Source: Nocardia sp. CC227C
Lineage (GTDB): Bacteria; Actinomycetota; Actinomycetes; Mycobacteriales; Mycobacteriaceae
Reading direction: 5' to 3'
Length of the DNA stretch: 64,000 bases
Assembly: GCF_030767025.1 (NCBI RefSeq)
Contig: NZ_JASITE010000001.1
Span: 434,001-498,000 of the forward strand
Part shown: in pieces, positions 53,660 to 63,171 of the stretch
How the letters are laid out: every line of letters begins with the position of its first letter
Position numbering within the stretch: position 1 is the first letter of the stretch
Notes under the pieces: model-generated
What the model was told of the DNA's origin: nothing
Databases searched by the model: none
The model's input: only the letters and a program-made list of their open reading frames with translations
Made by a program: the position numbers and the translations under genes

Positions 53660-54607
53660 ATGATGTCAGGCGTGAGTATCGACCGGCCGCGCGACACCGG
53701 CGCAGACCAATCCCCACCCCCGCCCGGCGGTCCCGCCGTGGGCGAGGACACGCCCGACACCCCGGCCGATGCGCGGAACGCGCGGTCGGCGGGTGATTCC
53801 GTGGCCTCCGGCGCAGCGCCGGAACGCGGTGCGGCCGAGACCGGTGCGGCCGAGCCGCCCGCCGAGGCGGGTTCGGGTGCGGACACCACCGCGGGTTCGG
53901 ATGCCGGGATGCACGCGGATGCTGCCGCGGCCACGCATGCTGCCGCAGGTTCGGAGGCCGCGGCAGGTTCGGAGGGTGCGGCAGGTTCGGATACCGCGGC
54001 GAGCTCGGATACCGCGGCGGGTTCGGAGGCCGCGGCAGGTTCGGGGGCCGTGGCGGGTTCGGCGGGCTCGGATACCGCGAGTCGGCCGCTGCGGTTGCGG
54101 ACCCTGCTGATCATCGCCGCCGTCCTGCTCTGCCTGGATCTGCTGACGAAGGTCATCGCGGTGGCGACCCTGACGCCCGGCCAGCCCGTCTACCTCATCG
54201 GTGACTGGCTGCGATTCAGCCTGGTGCGCAATCCGGGCGCGGCCTTCTCCATGGCGACCAGCATGACCTGGCTGCTGACCCTGGTGGCGGCCGCCGTGGT
54301 GGTCGGCGTCATCCGTATCGGCCGCACGCTGCGGTCGCTGTGGTGGGCGATCGGGCTCGGCATGGTGCTCGGCGGAGCGTTGGGCAACCTCGTCGATCGG
54401 CTCTTCCGCGCGCCCGGACCGTTGCAGGGCCATGTGGTGGACTACCTGGCCGTGGGCTGGTGGCCGGTCTTCAATGTCGCCGACTCCGCCATCGTATGCG
54501 GTGCGATCCTGCTGGTGGTGCTGACGGTGTTCGGTTTCGAGCCGGACGGCACCCGTGCGCACCGGCAGTCGGCCGAGGAGAACACCGCCGAGGAGAAGAC
54601 GGTATGA
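53660..54607 (+). CDS. lspA: Prolipoprotein signal peptidase with long N-terminal extension
   Basis: 315-aa aspartic membrane peptidase that cleaves lipoprotein signal peptides. The enzyme part (about 140-305) has four TM helices, the motif [17 protein letters not shown], and the catalytic aspartates in [21 protein letters not shown]. The first about 140 residues are a disordered Ala/Gly/Ser/Thr/Glu region containing 6-residue repeats (AGSEAA) from an 18-bp DNA repeat; ordinary LspA has about 160-200 aa. Start could be ATG 53660, ATG 53663 or GTG 53672. The stop overlaps the pseudouridine synthase ATG. Confidence 0.92.
   Translation: MMSGVSIDRPRDTGADQSPPPPGGPAVGEDTPDTPADARNARSAGDSVASGAAPERGAAETGAAEPPAEAGSGADTTAGSDAGMHADAAAATHAAAGSEAAAGSEGAAGSDTAASSDTAAGSEAAAGSGAVAGSAGSDTASRPLRLRTLLIIAAVLLCLDLLTKVIAVATLTPGQPVYLIGDWLRFSLVRNPGAAFSMATSMTWLLTLVAAAVVVGVIRIGRTLRSLWWAIGLGMVLGGALGNLVDRLFRAPGPLQGHVVDYLAVGWWPVFNVADSAIVCGAILLVVLTVFGFEPDGTRAHRQSAEENTAEEKTV
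53934..54075. repeat. 18-bp imperfect repeats in lspA 5' region
   Basis: Repeated units of the form GC(A/G)GGTTCGGA(G/T)(G/A)CCGCG, in frame, encoding [12 protein letters not shown]-like hexapeptides. At least seven imperfect copies. Confidence 0.8.
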
Positions 54608-55530
54608 GGGAGACCCGCAGCATGCCGGTGCCCGACGGGCTCGACGGTATGCGCGTCGACGCCGGGCTGTCGCGGCTGCTGGGGCTGTCACGCACGGCGG
54701 TGGCGGCACTGGCCGAGGACGGTTCGGTGCAGCTCGACGGGGTGGCGGCCGGGAAGTCGGATCGGTTGACGGCGGGGGCCTGGCTGGAGGTCGAATTCCC
54801 GGAACCCAAGCGGGAACTCACCGTGGAGGCCACCCCGGTGGAGGGGATGAAGATCCTCTACGCCGATGACGACATCGTGGCGGTGGACAAGCCGGTGGGC
54901 GTGGCCGCGCACACCGGGGTGGGCTGGTCCGGGCCGACCGTGGTGGGCGGGCTGGCCGCCATGGGCTACCGCATCTCCACCTCCGGGGCGCACGAACGCC
55001 AGGGCATCGTGCACCGGCTCGACGTCGGCACCTCCGGGGTGATGGTGGTGGCGCAGTCCGAGCACGCCTACACCCAGCTCAAGCGCGCGTTCAAGTACCG
55101 CACCGTGGACAAGCGCTATCACGCGCTGGTGCAGGGGCATCCGGATCCCTCCAGCGGCACCATCGACGCGCCGATCGGGCGGGCGCGCGGCAACGACTGG
55201 AAGTTCGCGGTGACCGCCGACGGCCGTCCGAGTGTCACCCACTACGACACCGTCGAGGCGTTCCAGGCCGCCAGCCTGCTCGACATCCACCTGGAAACCG
55301 GTCGCACCCATCAGATTCGCGTGCACTTCTCGGCCGTCCGGCATCCCTGCTGCGGAGATCTCACCTACGGCGCGGATCCGCGCCTGGCCGAACGCCTGGG
55401 TCTGGAACGCCAATGGCTGCACGCCCGCCAGCTCGGCTTCAACCATCCGGCCGACGGTCGCTGGATCGAGATCACCAGCGAGTACCCCGCCGACCTCGAA
55501 CACGCCCTGGATGTGCTGCGCAATGCCTAG
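54604..55530 (+). CDS. rluD: RluA-family 23S rRNA pseudouridine synthase (RluD-like)
   Basis: 308-aa enzyme. N-terminal S4 domain ([35 protein letters not shown]). Catalytic domain with [17 protein letters not shown] and the active-site Asp in [19 protein letters not shown], then [20 protein letters not shown]. lspA followed by an rluD-type gene is a conserved pair. ATGA overlap with lspA. Confidence 0.92.
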   Translation: MRETRSMPVPDGLDGMRVDAGLSRLLGLSRTAVAALAEDGSVQLDGVAAGKSDRLTAGAWLEVEFPEPKRELTVEATPVEGMKILYADDDIVAVDKPVGVAAHTGVGWSGPTVVGGLAAMGYRISTSGAHERQGIVHRLDVGTSGVMVVAQSEHAYTQLKRAFKYRTVDKRYHALVQGHPDPSSGTIDAPIGRARGNDWKFAVTADGRPSVTHYDTVEAFQAASLLDIHLETGRTHQIRVHFSAVRHPCCGDLTYGADPRLAERLGLERQWLHARQLGFNHPADGRWIEITSEYPADLEHALDVLRNA

Positions 55531-55545
55531 CGCGGCAGCGAAGGC

Positions 55546-56238
55546 ATGACCTCCCGGCCCGCGCGCGACGGCGGCACTGGATCTGGCGTCCGGGCCGGAA
55601 TCGTGGTCGGCGGTGCGGTTTTCGTGGTGCTCGTGCTGGTGCTGGGGTGGGCGCAGCCGCCGGTGCGGTCGGTGGTGACCACCGACCGTTTGGGGCCCGA
55701 CCATGGTGAGCGGGTGTCGGACTACTTGGATCGTGCCCGAGAGTCCTTGCGCGGCACTGATTCCGATCCGCGCTGGGCGCTGGTCTCGTTCGCCGCGCCC
55801 ATTCCCGCCGAGCGGATTCCGGCCTACACCGGCGGTCTGCGTGTCGCGCAGGTGCTGCTGCACGTCGACATCCCCCGCGTGTACACGCCGGTCACCGCCA
55901 TCACGGTCCCGTCCGGCGACGCCCCCGCCGTCGCGTCCGCGCGCTCCGCCGCCGCTCTACTTCGTTCCGACGCCGACACCAGCCCCGACTCCCGCTCCGC
56001 CGCGGTCCTACGCGTCGCCGCCGCCCGCCTCGCCGCCGGATGCGCCTGCGTGGTGGGCTTGAATATCCGCGGCACCCTCGACCAACTGCGAAATCTAGCC
56101 GCCCGCACCGATATCCGCGCGGTCGAGTCGCTGCCCGTCGACGCGGGCGGTGGCACCTACGCCCTCGTCCCCCTGCTGCCGCGCCACCGCGATTACGTCG
56201 TCTCCGGCCCCGACGACGGCCCGGTCCCCGGGAACTGA
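55546..56238 (+). CDS. Membrane-anchored hypothetical protein
   Basis: 230-aa protein with one N-terminal TM (VRAGIVVGGAVFVVLVLVLGWA) and an extracytoplasmic domain. This includes DPRWALVSFAAPIPAERIPAY, a Cys pair CAC in AAGCACVVGLNIRG, and ends YALVPLLPRHRDYVVSGPDDG. No family recognised. 15 bp after the rluD-like gene, likely same operon. A similar small anchored protein follows this gene in related genomes as far as I recall, but I cannot name it. Confidence 0.65.
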   Translation: MTSRPARDGGTGSGVRAGIVVGGAVFVVLVLVLGWAQPPVRSVVTTDRLGPDHGERVSDYLDRARESLRGTDSDPRWALVSFAAPIPAERIPAYTGGLRVAQVLLHVDIPRVYTPVTAITVPSGDAPAVASARSAAALLRSDADTSPDSRSAAVLRVAAARLAAGCACVVGLNIRGTLDQLRNLAARTDIRAVESLPVDAGGGTYALVPLLPRHRDYVVSGPDDGPVPGN

Positions 56239-56445
56239 CCGGAGGTCCATCCGGTCCGCGTCGCCACCGGTATCGCGCGGCGGTGGGCCTGCGGTACGTA
56301 TTGTCCCGTCGTGCGTGGGTGCCGCTTGTCCCGCTGTGCTGCCGACCGGACCCGCGCGGTGTCGCCACCCGTGTCCTGCTCCCGCCTGGTACATGTCGCG
56401 GAAGCCGCGCGGGTGGCGGACTAGCATCTGCGCGGGAGGTAGCGT

Positions 56446-56856
56446 ATGAGAGTTCAGGGCAACCCGTATCCACCGCCGGGGGTGCCGGTCACGGTGGTGA
56501 CGTCCGAGCCGATTCGCCTGCGTCACGGCAGCGCGCCGATGCTGGTCGAGTTCGCGCCCGGTCTGCGGTTCGGGCTGCGGCCGGGCGAGAATCGGATTAT
56601 GTTGCCCACCGGTTGTTTTCGCGCGCAGCTGTGGTCGCAGTACGCGTTCTGGTCGGTCGGCCGGGCGGCGCTCGACATCGACACCTCGCGCGGTCCGGTG
56701 TGGTTCTACTATGCCGCCCCGCACACCATCTACAGCGCCGGTGCCGCCGATTTCCGGGTGTGCACACGGCCCGGCGCGGCCGTGTACGCGGCGATCATCG
56801 CTGCCGCCGTGCTGATCCCGCTCACCGTCGTGCTGGTCGCGCTGCTGCTGCGCTGA
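56446..56856 (+). CDS. Small hypothetical membrane protein
   Basis: 136-aa protein with a GGGAGG Shine-Dalgarno before ATG 56446. Beta-rich soluble part (VTVVTSEPIRLRHGSAPMLVEF, LWSQYAFWSVGRAALDIDTS) and one C-terminal TM helix (YAAIIAAAVLIPLTVVLVALLL), i.e. tail-anchored. Unknown function. Confidence 0.65.
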   Translation: MRVQGNPYPPPGVPVTVVTSEPIRLRHGSAPMLVEFAPGLRFGLRPGENRIMLPTGCFRAQLWSQYAFWSVGRAALDIDTSRGPVWFYYAAPHTIYSAGAADFRVCTRPGAAVYAAIIAAAVLIPLTVVLVALLLR

Positions 56857-56938
56857 GCGCCGGGCACCGGGCCGGGCGGTGACGGATCGCTGTGACACAG
56901 TGGGGGTTGCACTCGGATTCGCCAGTGGAGGTTGGGGT

Positions 56939-57850
56939 ATGGATTTGACCGCGCGGCAGGCCGATCGGGCGGCGGGGGTGTTGCTGGGGACGGCGGCGGG
57001 GGACGCGTTGGGGGCCGGATACGAGTTCACCCATCCGGGGCCGGATGTGGTCGTGCACATGAAGGGCGGCGGGGCGTTCCGGTGGGAGCCGGGGGAGTGG
57101 ACCGACGACACCGCCATGGCGGTCGCGGTGGCCCGCGCGGCGGCCGCGGCCGGGAATCTGCACGAGGAGGCCGGACTCGACGCCGTCGCGGCGGAATTCG
57201 TGGCCTGGTGGGACGCGCGGCCCAAGGACATCGGGAATCAGACGCGGGCGGTGCTCGAATGGCGGGACGGCAATGCCCGCGATATGCGCGCTCGCGCACA
57301 CACCCTGGAAGGGCTGAAGGCGGGTAACGGGTCGCTCATGCGGACCGCGCCGGTGGCGCTGGCCTATCTCGACGATGCCGAGAACTGCGCGCTGGCGGCA
57401 CGTTCGGTGTCCTCGCTCACCCACTACGACCCGCACGCCATGGACGCGTGCACACTCTGGACGCTGGCCGTCCGGCACGCGGTGCTGCACGGCAGCTACG
57501 ACGGTGTGCGCGAGGCGTTGTCGGCGGTCGACGCCGACTTCTGGGGGCCGCTGTTGGACAAGGCCGAACACGGCACCCCGGCGGACTTCGCCAAGAACGG
57601 CTGGGTGGTGCACGCCCTGCAAACCGCGTGGTGGGCCATTACCCACGACGAAACACTTCCTGGCGCATTGGAATTGGCGGTGCGCGCGGGTGGCGACACC
57701 GACACCACCGCCGCCATCGCGGGCGGCCTGCTCGGCGCGCGCCACGGCGCCTCCGCCATTCCGGAGCGGTGGCGCACCGTCCTGCACGGATATCCGGGGT
57801 ATACCGCCGCCGATCTGCTGACCCTGACCGAACGCGTCGTCGCGCGCTGA
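56939..57850 (+). CDS. ADP-ribosylglycohydrolase family protein
   Basis: 303-aa DraG/ARH-type hydrolase removing ADP-ribose from proteins or small molecules. Metal-binding motifs: AAGVLLGTAAGDALGAGYEF, EWTDDTAMA (TDDT), NGSLMRTAPVAL, and AGGDTDTTAAIAGGLLGARHG at the C-terminus. ATG 56939 with GGAGG upstream. No ADP-ribosyltransferase is adjacent, so its target is unknown. Confidence 0.9.
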   Translation: MDLTARQADRAAGVLLGTAAGDALGAGYEFTHPGPDVVVHMKGGGAFRWEPGEWTDDTAMAVAVARAAAAAGNLHEEAGLDAVAAEFVAWWDARPKDIGNQTRAVLEWRDGNARDMRARAHTLEGLKAGNGSLMRTAPVALAYLDDAENCALAARSVSSLTHYDPHAMDACTLWTLAVRHAVLHGSYDGVREALSAVDADFWGPLLDKAEHGTPADFAKNGWVVHALQTAWWAITHDETLPGALELAVRAGGDTDTTAAIAGGLLGARHGASAIPERWRTVLHGYPGYTAADLLTLTERVVAR

Positions 57851-57857
57851 GTCGGCG

Positions 57858-58688
57858 TCAATCCGGCAGGCGCACAACCCCGTCCAGATAGCGGCGGCAC
57901 CGGCCGGTGAGCCGCACCCGGTCGCCGGTGAGTGTGCAGCCCAGGCTGCCGCCCCGGGGCGAGAGCTGCCGGGCGGTGAGGGCGGTGCGGCCCAGTTCGG
58001 CACTCCAGATCGGGGTGAGCTGGGCGTGCGCCGAACCGGTGACCGGATCCTCGGGCACACCGACCCCGGGTGCGAAGAAGCGGGAGACGAAGTCGACCGA
58101 TTCCCCGGCGGCGGTGACGATCACCCCGCGGTGCAGGCTGGGGAAGGCCGCGAAGTTCGGATTCGCGTCACGCACCTCGAGTTCCGAGGTGACCATGAGC
58201 ACGATATCGGTGCCGTCCAGTGCGCGGATGGGCCGCACCCCGACGGCCTTGGCCAGTGCGCGCGGGATCTCCGCCGTCAGATCCAGTTCCCGGGAGGCGA
58301 CGGCGGGCAGGTCCATGACGAGTCCGCCGTCGGCGGCGCGGTCCACCCGCAGCCATCCGCTGCGGGTGTAGAAGTGCACGCGGTCGGAGCCGGGATGCAT
58401 ATCCTCCAGGATCTGCGCGGCCGTCGCGAGCGTGGCGTGCCCGCACAGGTCCACCTCCACCGCGGGAGTGAACCAGCGCAGGTGGAACGCGGGCGCGTTG
58501 TCGGGCGCGGCCCCGGCCTCGGGCGGTAGCGCCGAGGTGTAGAAGGCGGTTTCGGCGAGGTTGTTCTCCTCGGCGAGCCGCTGCAGCAGGTCGTCCGGCA
58601 GCCACGACAGCAGCGGCATGACCGCGGCCGGATTGCCGGAGAAGGGGGCGTCGACGAACGCGTCGATCTGATGCAGGAGAACCTCCAT
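57858..58688 (-). CDS. PhzF-family isomerase/epimerase-like protein
   Basis: 276-aa protein with the diaminopimelate-epimerase fold. The catalytic Glu is E46 in NNLAETAFY; also FVDAPFSGNPAAVMPL, LRWFTPAVEVDLCGHATLATA and FAPGVGVPEDPVTGSAHAQL. Family members isomerise small acids (e.g. phenazine precursor). Substrate here unknown. TACTTT (58701-58696) then 7 nt to ATG 58688 indicates a leaderless mRNA. Convergent with the ARH gene. Confidence 0.88.
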   Translation of the reverse strand: MEVLLHQIDAFVDAPFSGNPAAVMPLLSWLPDDLLQRLAEENNLAETAFYTSALPPEAGAAPDNAPAFHLRWFTPAVEVDLCGHATLATAAQILEDMHPGSDRVHFYTRSGWLRVDRAADGGLVMDLPAVASRELDLTAEIPRALAKAVGVRPIRALDGTDIVLMVTSELEVRDANPNFAAFPSLHRGVIVTAAGESVDFVSRFFAPGVGVPEDPVTGSAHAQLTPIWSAELGRTALTARQLSPRGGSLGCTLTGDRVRLTGRCRRYLDGVVRLPD

Positions 58689-58808
58689 GCCGCCCAAAGT
58701 ACCCCGCGAATTCAATGACGACCTGGCACAAGGTCGTTCACGGCGAGCCGGACCATGCGACCAGTTCGTGGGGCGGTCGCCGCGAATACCGCCCCCGCTC
58801 AGCCCTTC

Positions 58809-61289
58809 TCAGACCTCCTCACCCGGTGCGGCGGGCAGCAGCGGATGCGCCTCGCCGCGCAGTCGCGCACTGACCCACCAGGCCAGCTCCACCAGCACGA
58901 TGCCGATCCCGCCGAGTACGAACGCCGTCGTGGTCAGCGTGACGTTGGACGGGTCGAGTTTGAAGAACTCCCGTGTGAACGGGACCGAGAACAGCACCAG
59001 GTAGCCGGTGATGGAGCCGCCGATGAGCAGCACCTTCCACCACACCCACGGCCGCGCCACGATGGCCAGCACCCAGACCGCGATGATCAGCAGGGTGATG
59101 AGCGCGGTCGTGCCCGCCTGCACCTTCTCGGTCTCGCTCGCGTCGGGACCCTCGTAGGCCAGCAGATAGGCGATGAAGGTCATGACGCCGATCACCACGC
59201 CGGACGGAATTGCCAGGCGCATCACGCGTCCCACGAATCCGGTGCGGGCCCGCTCGTTGTTCGGCGCGAGCGAGAGGATGAACGCGGGGATGCCGATGGT
59301 GAACCAGGCCGCGATCGTCACATGCCGCGGCAGGAACGGGTAGCCGATGGATTCGTAGTCGAAGATCTGCGAGCCGACCCCCGCGATGCCGATGAGGAAG
59401 GCCAGCACCACCGAGTACACGGTCTTGGTGAGGAACAGATTCGACACGCGCTCGATATTGCCGATCACCCGGCGGCCCTCGCCCACCACGTACGGCAGGG
59501 TGGCGAACTTGTTGTCCAGCAATACGATCTGCGCCACCGCGCGGGTGGCCGGGCTGCCCGCGCCCATGGCCACGCCGATATCGGAATCCTTCAGCGCCAG
59601 TACGTCGTTCACGCCGTCACCGGTCATGGCGACGGTGTGCCCGCGCGATTGCAGCGCGGACACCATGGCGCGCTTCTGATCCGGGCGCACGCGGCCGAAG
59701 GTGGTCTGCTGCTCGAGCACGTCGGCGAGCCGGTCGCGGTCCTCGGGCAGTTTGCGGGCGTCCACGGCGTGCTCACCGCCGGTCAGCCCCAGCGAGGACG
59801 CCACCGCGCCCACCGAGACCGCGTTGTCGCCGGAGATCACCTTGATGTCGACCTGCTGGGAGGCGAAGTAGTCCAGGGTGTCCCGCGCGTCGGGGCGCAC
59901 CTTCTGCTCGAGCACCACCAGCGCCGCCGCGGTGACCTCGCCGGGCGCGTCGGCGGCGTCCACCGGCCGGTCACTGCGTGCCAGCAGCAGCACGCGCAGG
60001 CCCTGTGCGCCGATTTCCTGTGCGGTGGCGGCGATTTCCGATTCCGGGTCGAGCAGCACATCGGGCGCGCCGAGCAGCCAGTTGCCGTGCTCGCCGTAGG
60101 AGAAGCCGCTCCACTTCTTGGCCGAGGAGAACGGGGCGACCCCGGTGGGCCGCCAGCCGGGGGTGTCCGGCAGCGCCTCCTTGATGGCCAGCACGCTGGC
60201 ATTGGGCCGCGGATCGTCGGCGGCCATGGCCGCCAGCACCCGCTTCAGCTCGTCGTCGCCGTTGCCGGCGGCACCGTTGGCGGCGGCGCCGTCGCCCGCG
60301 ACACTCGGGCTCGCGCCGACCGGCCGGATCTCGGCCAGGCGCATACCGTTCTCGGTGAGCGTGCCGGTCTTGTCCGCGCACACCACGTCCACGCGCGCCA
60401 GACCTTCGATGGCGGGCAGCTCCTGCACCAGGCATTTGCGCCGCCCCAGCCGCACCACGCCCACCGCGAAGGCGATGGAGGTCATCAGCACCAGGCCCTC
60501 GGGCACCATGGGCACCAGGGCCGCCACCATGCCGTTGACCGCGGGCCGCCACGACTCCCCGCTGGAGACCAGCTGGTTGTAGATGGACAGCAGACCCGCC
60601 GGGATCAACAGGTAGGTGATGACTTTCAGAATGGTGTTGATGCCGTTGCGCAGTTCGGAGTTCACCAGCGTGAACTTGCTGGCCTCCTCGGCGAGCTTGG
60701 CGGCGTAGGCGTCCTTGCCGACCTTGGTGGCCCGGTACGCCCCGCTGCCGGACACCACGAAGCTGCCGGACATGACCGGCGCGCCGACCGTCTTGTCGAT
60801 GGGGTCGGCCTCACCGGTCAGCAGCGATTCGTCGACCTCGAGCAGTTCGGATTCGACCACCTCGCCGTCCACCACGATCTGGTCGCCGGGCCCGAGTTCG
60901 ATGATGTCGTCGAGCACCACCTCCTGCGGCGCGACCTCGGCGGCGGCGCCGTCGCGGCGCACCACCGGTTTGGCCTGACCGACGATGGCCAGATTGTCCA
61001 GGGTCTTCTTGGCCCGGACCTCCTGGATGATGCCGACCGCGCTGTTGGCCACGATGAGCAGGCCGAACATGCCGTCGATGATCGAGCCGGTCGCCATCAC
61101 CAGGATGAACAGCACGCCCAGGATGGCGTTGATGCGGGTGAAGACGTTGGCCCGCACGATATCGCGCACCGAACGACTGGCGCGCTCGGGCACGTCATTG
61201 GTCAAACCGTCCCGGCGGCGCTGCTCGACCTCTGCGGAGGTGAGACCCGGCGCGGGAGGGCTCTTGGGAGCCTGCGCGGTGATGGACAT
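58809..61289 (-). CDS. ctpE: Cation-transporting P-type ATPase (CtpE-like)
   Basis: 826-aa P-type ATPase. Phosphorylation site D306 in [13 protein letters not shown]; actuator loop [15 protein letters not shown] (TGEA instead of TGES, as in this subgroup); [22 protein letters not shown] before the P-domain; hinge [23 protein letters not shown]. About ten TM helices. Closest in pattern to mycobacterial CtpE, a Ca2+ transporter; specificity is inferred. TAGGCT then 7 nt before ATG 61289 makes it leaderless. Divergent from rarD. Confidence 0.85.
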   Translation of the reverse strand: MSITAQAPKSPPAPGLTSAEVEQRRRDGLTNDVPERASRSVRDIVRANVFTRINAILGVLFILVMATGSIIDGMFGLLIVANSAVGIIQEVRAKKTLDNLAIVGQAKPVVRRDGAAAEVAPQEVVLDDIIELGPGDQIVVDGEVVESELLEVDESLLTGEADPIDKTVGAPVMSGSFVVSGSGAYRATKVGKDAYAAKLAEEASKFTLVNSELRNGINTILKVITYLLIPAGLLSIYNQLVSSGESWRPAVNGMVAALVPMVPEGLVLMTSIAFAVGVVRLGRRKCLVQELPAIEGLARVDVVCADKTGTLTENGMRLAEIRPVGASPSVAGDGAAANGAAGNGDDELKRVLAAMAADDPRPNASVLAIKEALPDTPGWRPTGVAPFSSAKKWSGFSYGEHGNWLLGAPDVLLDPESEIAATAQEIGAQGLRVLLLARSDRPVDAADAPGEVTAAALVVLEQKVRPDARDTLDYFASQQVDIKVISGDNAVSVGAVASSLGLTGGEHAVDARKLPEDRDRLADVLEQQTTFGRVRPDQKRAMVSALQSRGHTVAMTGDGVNDVLALKDSDIGVAMGAGSPATRAVAQIVLLDNKFATLPYVVGEGRRVIGNIERVSNLFLTKTVYSVVLAFLIGIAGVGSQIFDYESIGYPFLPRHVTIAAWFTIGIPAFILSLAPNNERARTGFVGRVMRLAIPSGVVIGVMTFIAYLLAYEGPDASETEKVQAGTTALITLLIIAVWVLAIVARPWVWWKVLLIGGSITGYLVLFSVPFTREFFKLDPSNVTLTTTAFVLGGIGIVLVELAWWVSARLRGEAHPLLPAAPGEEV

Positions 61290-61502
61290 GCCGACAAGCC
61301 TAGAACGCCCGGGAGAATTTGCCGGTGCACGTTGGTCCACCAGCGCGTGCACGCGGGAATCGACGGCTTCCGGTGCGCGTGACGACCTCCGTTCGTCGTG
61401 CCGCCGCGTGATCGCCGCGGAGTGCGGTCGTCGTGCCGGGGCCGCCCGGTCGCGGTTGCGCCGGTTCCTATAATCCGGATGATCCGAGGTCGTTGCTCAG
61501 GC

Positions 61503-61515
61503 TAACGTTGAGCAA
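61503..61515 (+). promoter_or_regulatory. rarD -10 box, leaderless promoter
   Basis: TAACGT (61503-61508), 7 nt, then GTG 61516. Confidence 0.6.
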
Positions 61516-62487
61516 GTGGCGAGCGGACAGGTATCGGAACCGGGTTCGGGCGCCGACGCGCTCGGGGCGAACCCCGAGGTGACGGCGGTCGAGACCGTTC
61601 CAGCGGCGCGTACCGCACGCGGTCGGGATCTCGGTGTCTTCTTCGGTGGCGGTGCGTATCTGTGCTGGGGGCTGTTCCCGGCCTTCTTCGGTCTGCTCGC
61701 CTTCGCCGGACCGGTGGAGGTGCTGGCCGAGCGGATCCTGTGGACGCTGGTGGTTTCGCTCACCCTGCTGGCGCTCGCGGGACGCCTGCGCGAACTGCGC
61801 ACGATCAGCGCGCGCACCTGGCGCATGGCCGCGGCCGCGTCGGCTGCCATCTCGCTCAACTGGGGCGTCTACGTCGGCGGCGTGCTCTCCGGGCACGTGG
61901 TGGAGTGCGCCCTCGGCTACTTCATCAATCCGCTGGTGACGGTCGCGTTCGGGGTGGTGATCTTCCGGGAGCGGCTGCGGCCCGCGCAGTGGGTGGCGCT
62001 CGGGCTCGGTGCGGCGGCCGTGGTGGTGCTGACCGTGGACTACGGGCGGCCGCCCTGGATCGCGCTCGTACTCGCCTGCTCCTTCGCCACCTACGGTCTG
62101 GTCAAGAAGGTGATCCGGCTGGAGCCGCTGCCGGGACTGGCGGCCGAGGGACTGGTCGCCGCGCCGTTCGCGCTGACCGCGGTGATCGTGCTCGGAGTGA
62201 CCGGACAGGCCGCCATCGGATCGAGCGTCCCGAACACCGCGCTGCTCATGGCCACCGGTCCGGTGACCCTGGTGCCGCTGCTGCTGTTCGCCCTGGCGGC
62301 GCAGCGGGTTCCGCTGTCCACCATGGGAATCCTGCAGTACATCACGCCGGGACTCCAGCTGGCCTGGGGCGTGTTCGTGGTGCACGAGGACATGCCGCCG
62401 TCGCGCTGGGCCGGTTTCGCGCTCATCTGGGTGGCGCTGGCGATCTTCACCGGCGACGCGGTGCGGCGTTCTCGCCGGGCCGCGTGA
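61516..62487 (+). CDS. rarD: RarD/EamA-family transporter
   Basis: 323-aa drug/metabolite transporter, ten TM helices in two EamA halves. RarD signatures: GGAYLCWGLFPAFFGLL, VEVLAERILWTLVVSL, ISLNWGVYVGGVLSGHVVECALGYFINPLV, QYITPGLQLAWGVFVVHEDMPPSRWAGFALIW. Physiological substrate unknown. About 40 hydrophilic residues precede the first TM. Confidence 0.88.
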   Translation: MASGQVSEPGSGADALGANPEVTAVETVPAARTARGRDLGVFFGGGAYLCWGLFPAFFGLLAFAGPVEVLAERILWTLVVSLTLLALAGRLRELRTISARTWRMAAAASAAISLNWGVYVGGVLSGHVVECALGYFINPLVTVAFGVVIFRERLRPAQWVALGLGAAAVVVLTVDYGRPPWIALVLACSFATYGLVKKVIRLEPLPGLAAEGLVAAPFALTAVIVLGVTGQAAIGSSVPNTALLMATGPVTLVPLLLFALAAQRVPLSTMGILQYITPGLQLAWGVFVVHEDMPPSRWAGFALIWVALAIFTGDAVRRSRRAA

Positions 62488-62525
62488 GCGGGCGCGGACA
62501 CTTGAACGGGCCGATGTCATTGCGT

Positions 62526-62538
62526 TAACTTGGGACTC
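62526..62538 (+). promoter_or_regulatory. -10 box of the upstream ORF / VOC transcript
   Basis: TAACTT (62526-62531), then GGGACTC (7 nt), then GTG 62539: the same leaderless arrangement as at rarD, dinB and others. Confidence 0.55.
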
Positions 62539-62613
62539 GTGGCGGTGCTCCCGTTGGTCGACTCGTACCGGCCCGGGGTCGGGACCGTCACGAGTACAGG
62601 AGAAATCCACTGA
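62539..62613 (+). CDS. Leaderless 24-codon upstream ORF
   Basis: Short frame beginning at the predicted transcript start (GTG 62539); the peptide begins MAVLPLVDSY and ends TSTGEIH. Its TGA overlaps the CTG start of the following VOC gene (CTGA), and the AGGAG that would serve that gene (62598-62602) lies inside it. Ribosomes finishing this ORF would stop exactly on the CTG and could reinitiate there. Translation is not proven, but promoter geometry, frame and overlap agree. Confidence 0.45.
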   Translation: MAVLPLVDSYRPGVGTVTSTGEIH

Positions 62614-63014
62614 CTGTTCAGTTCAATCACACCGTCGTCGTGTGCGACGACAATCGTGTCTCCGCCGAATTCTGGGCGGACATCATGGGTCTGGATGTGG
62701 GAGCGGAATGGGGACCGTTCGTCCCGGTCACCATCGCGCACGGCGTCACCTTCGACTTCGCCAACGCGCCTCCCGATCTTCCGGGCGGGATTCAACCGCA
62801 GCATTACGCCTTTCTGGTCTCGGAGGCCGAATTCGACGCGGCCTACGAGAAGATCCGGCGCTACCGGCTCACCTACTGGGCCGATCCGCACGGTGAGCGG
62901 GAAGGCGAGATCAATCACAATGACGGCGGTCGCGGGATCTATTTCCAGGATTTGAACGGCCACTTCATGGAGTTGATCACCGTGCCGTACGGCGGTTGGC
63001 CGGACCGGCGATAA
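62610..63014 (+). CDS. VOC-family protein with CTG start
   Basis: 134-aa vicinal-oxygen-chelate protein. Homology begins at TVQFNHTVVVCDDNRVSAEFWADIMGL and ends GRGIYFQDLNGHFMELITVPYG; also QPHYAFLVSEAEFDAAYEKIR-like core (H in QHYAFLVSE). No ATG, GTG or TTG exists in frame between the stop at 62526 and the GTG at 62640, and the latter would remove the first conserved strand with its His. The CTG at 62610 has AGGAG 7 nt upstream and gives the expected start MTVQFNHT. Substrate unknown. Confidence 0.82.
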   Translation: MTVQFNHTVVVCDDNRVSAEFWADIMGLDVGAEWGPFVPVTIAHGVTFDFANAPPDLPGGIQPQHYAFLVSEAEFDAAYEKIRRYRLTYWADPHGEREGEINHNDGGRGIYFQDLNGHFMELITVPYGGWPDRR

Positions 63015-63078
63015 CCACGGTCGACGGCCGTACCCGCACCGGGTGCGGCCGTCTGCCCGGTGTGGACCGTGCCGGGAT

Positions 63079-63122
63079 TGTGCGCACATTCCGCGCAACC
63101 GGCGAATTGCCGGTTGTGCGCA
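63079..63122. promoter_or_regulatory. TTGTGCGCA direct repeat and stem-loop upstream of sensor kinase
   Basis: TTGTGCGCA occurs at 63079 and 63114. The second copy overlaps a hairpin CAACCGGC-GAATT-GCCGGTTG (63096-63116), which may terminate the VOC transcript. The repeated element lies 50-90 bp before the kinase start and could be a regulator site. Confidence 0.45.
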
Positions 63123-63159
63123 TTGTGCTCGGCACCCGATACGAACCCTCCGGTCTGCA

Positions 63160-63171
63160 TACACTGGCGCG
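63160..63171 (+). promoter_or_regulatory. Sensor kinase -10 box, leaderless promoter
   Basis: TACACT (63160-63165), 6 nt, then GTG 63172; the same box and spacing as at metF. Confidence 0.55.

Noticed and set aside
58755..61382. 875-codon open frame antisense to the P-type ATPase gene
   Set aside because: His/Gln/Gly-rich mirror of a GC-rich gene; the other strand encodes a clear ATPase with all motifs.
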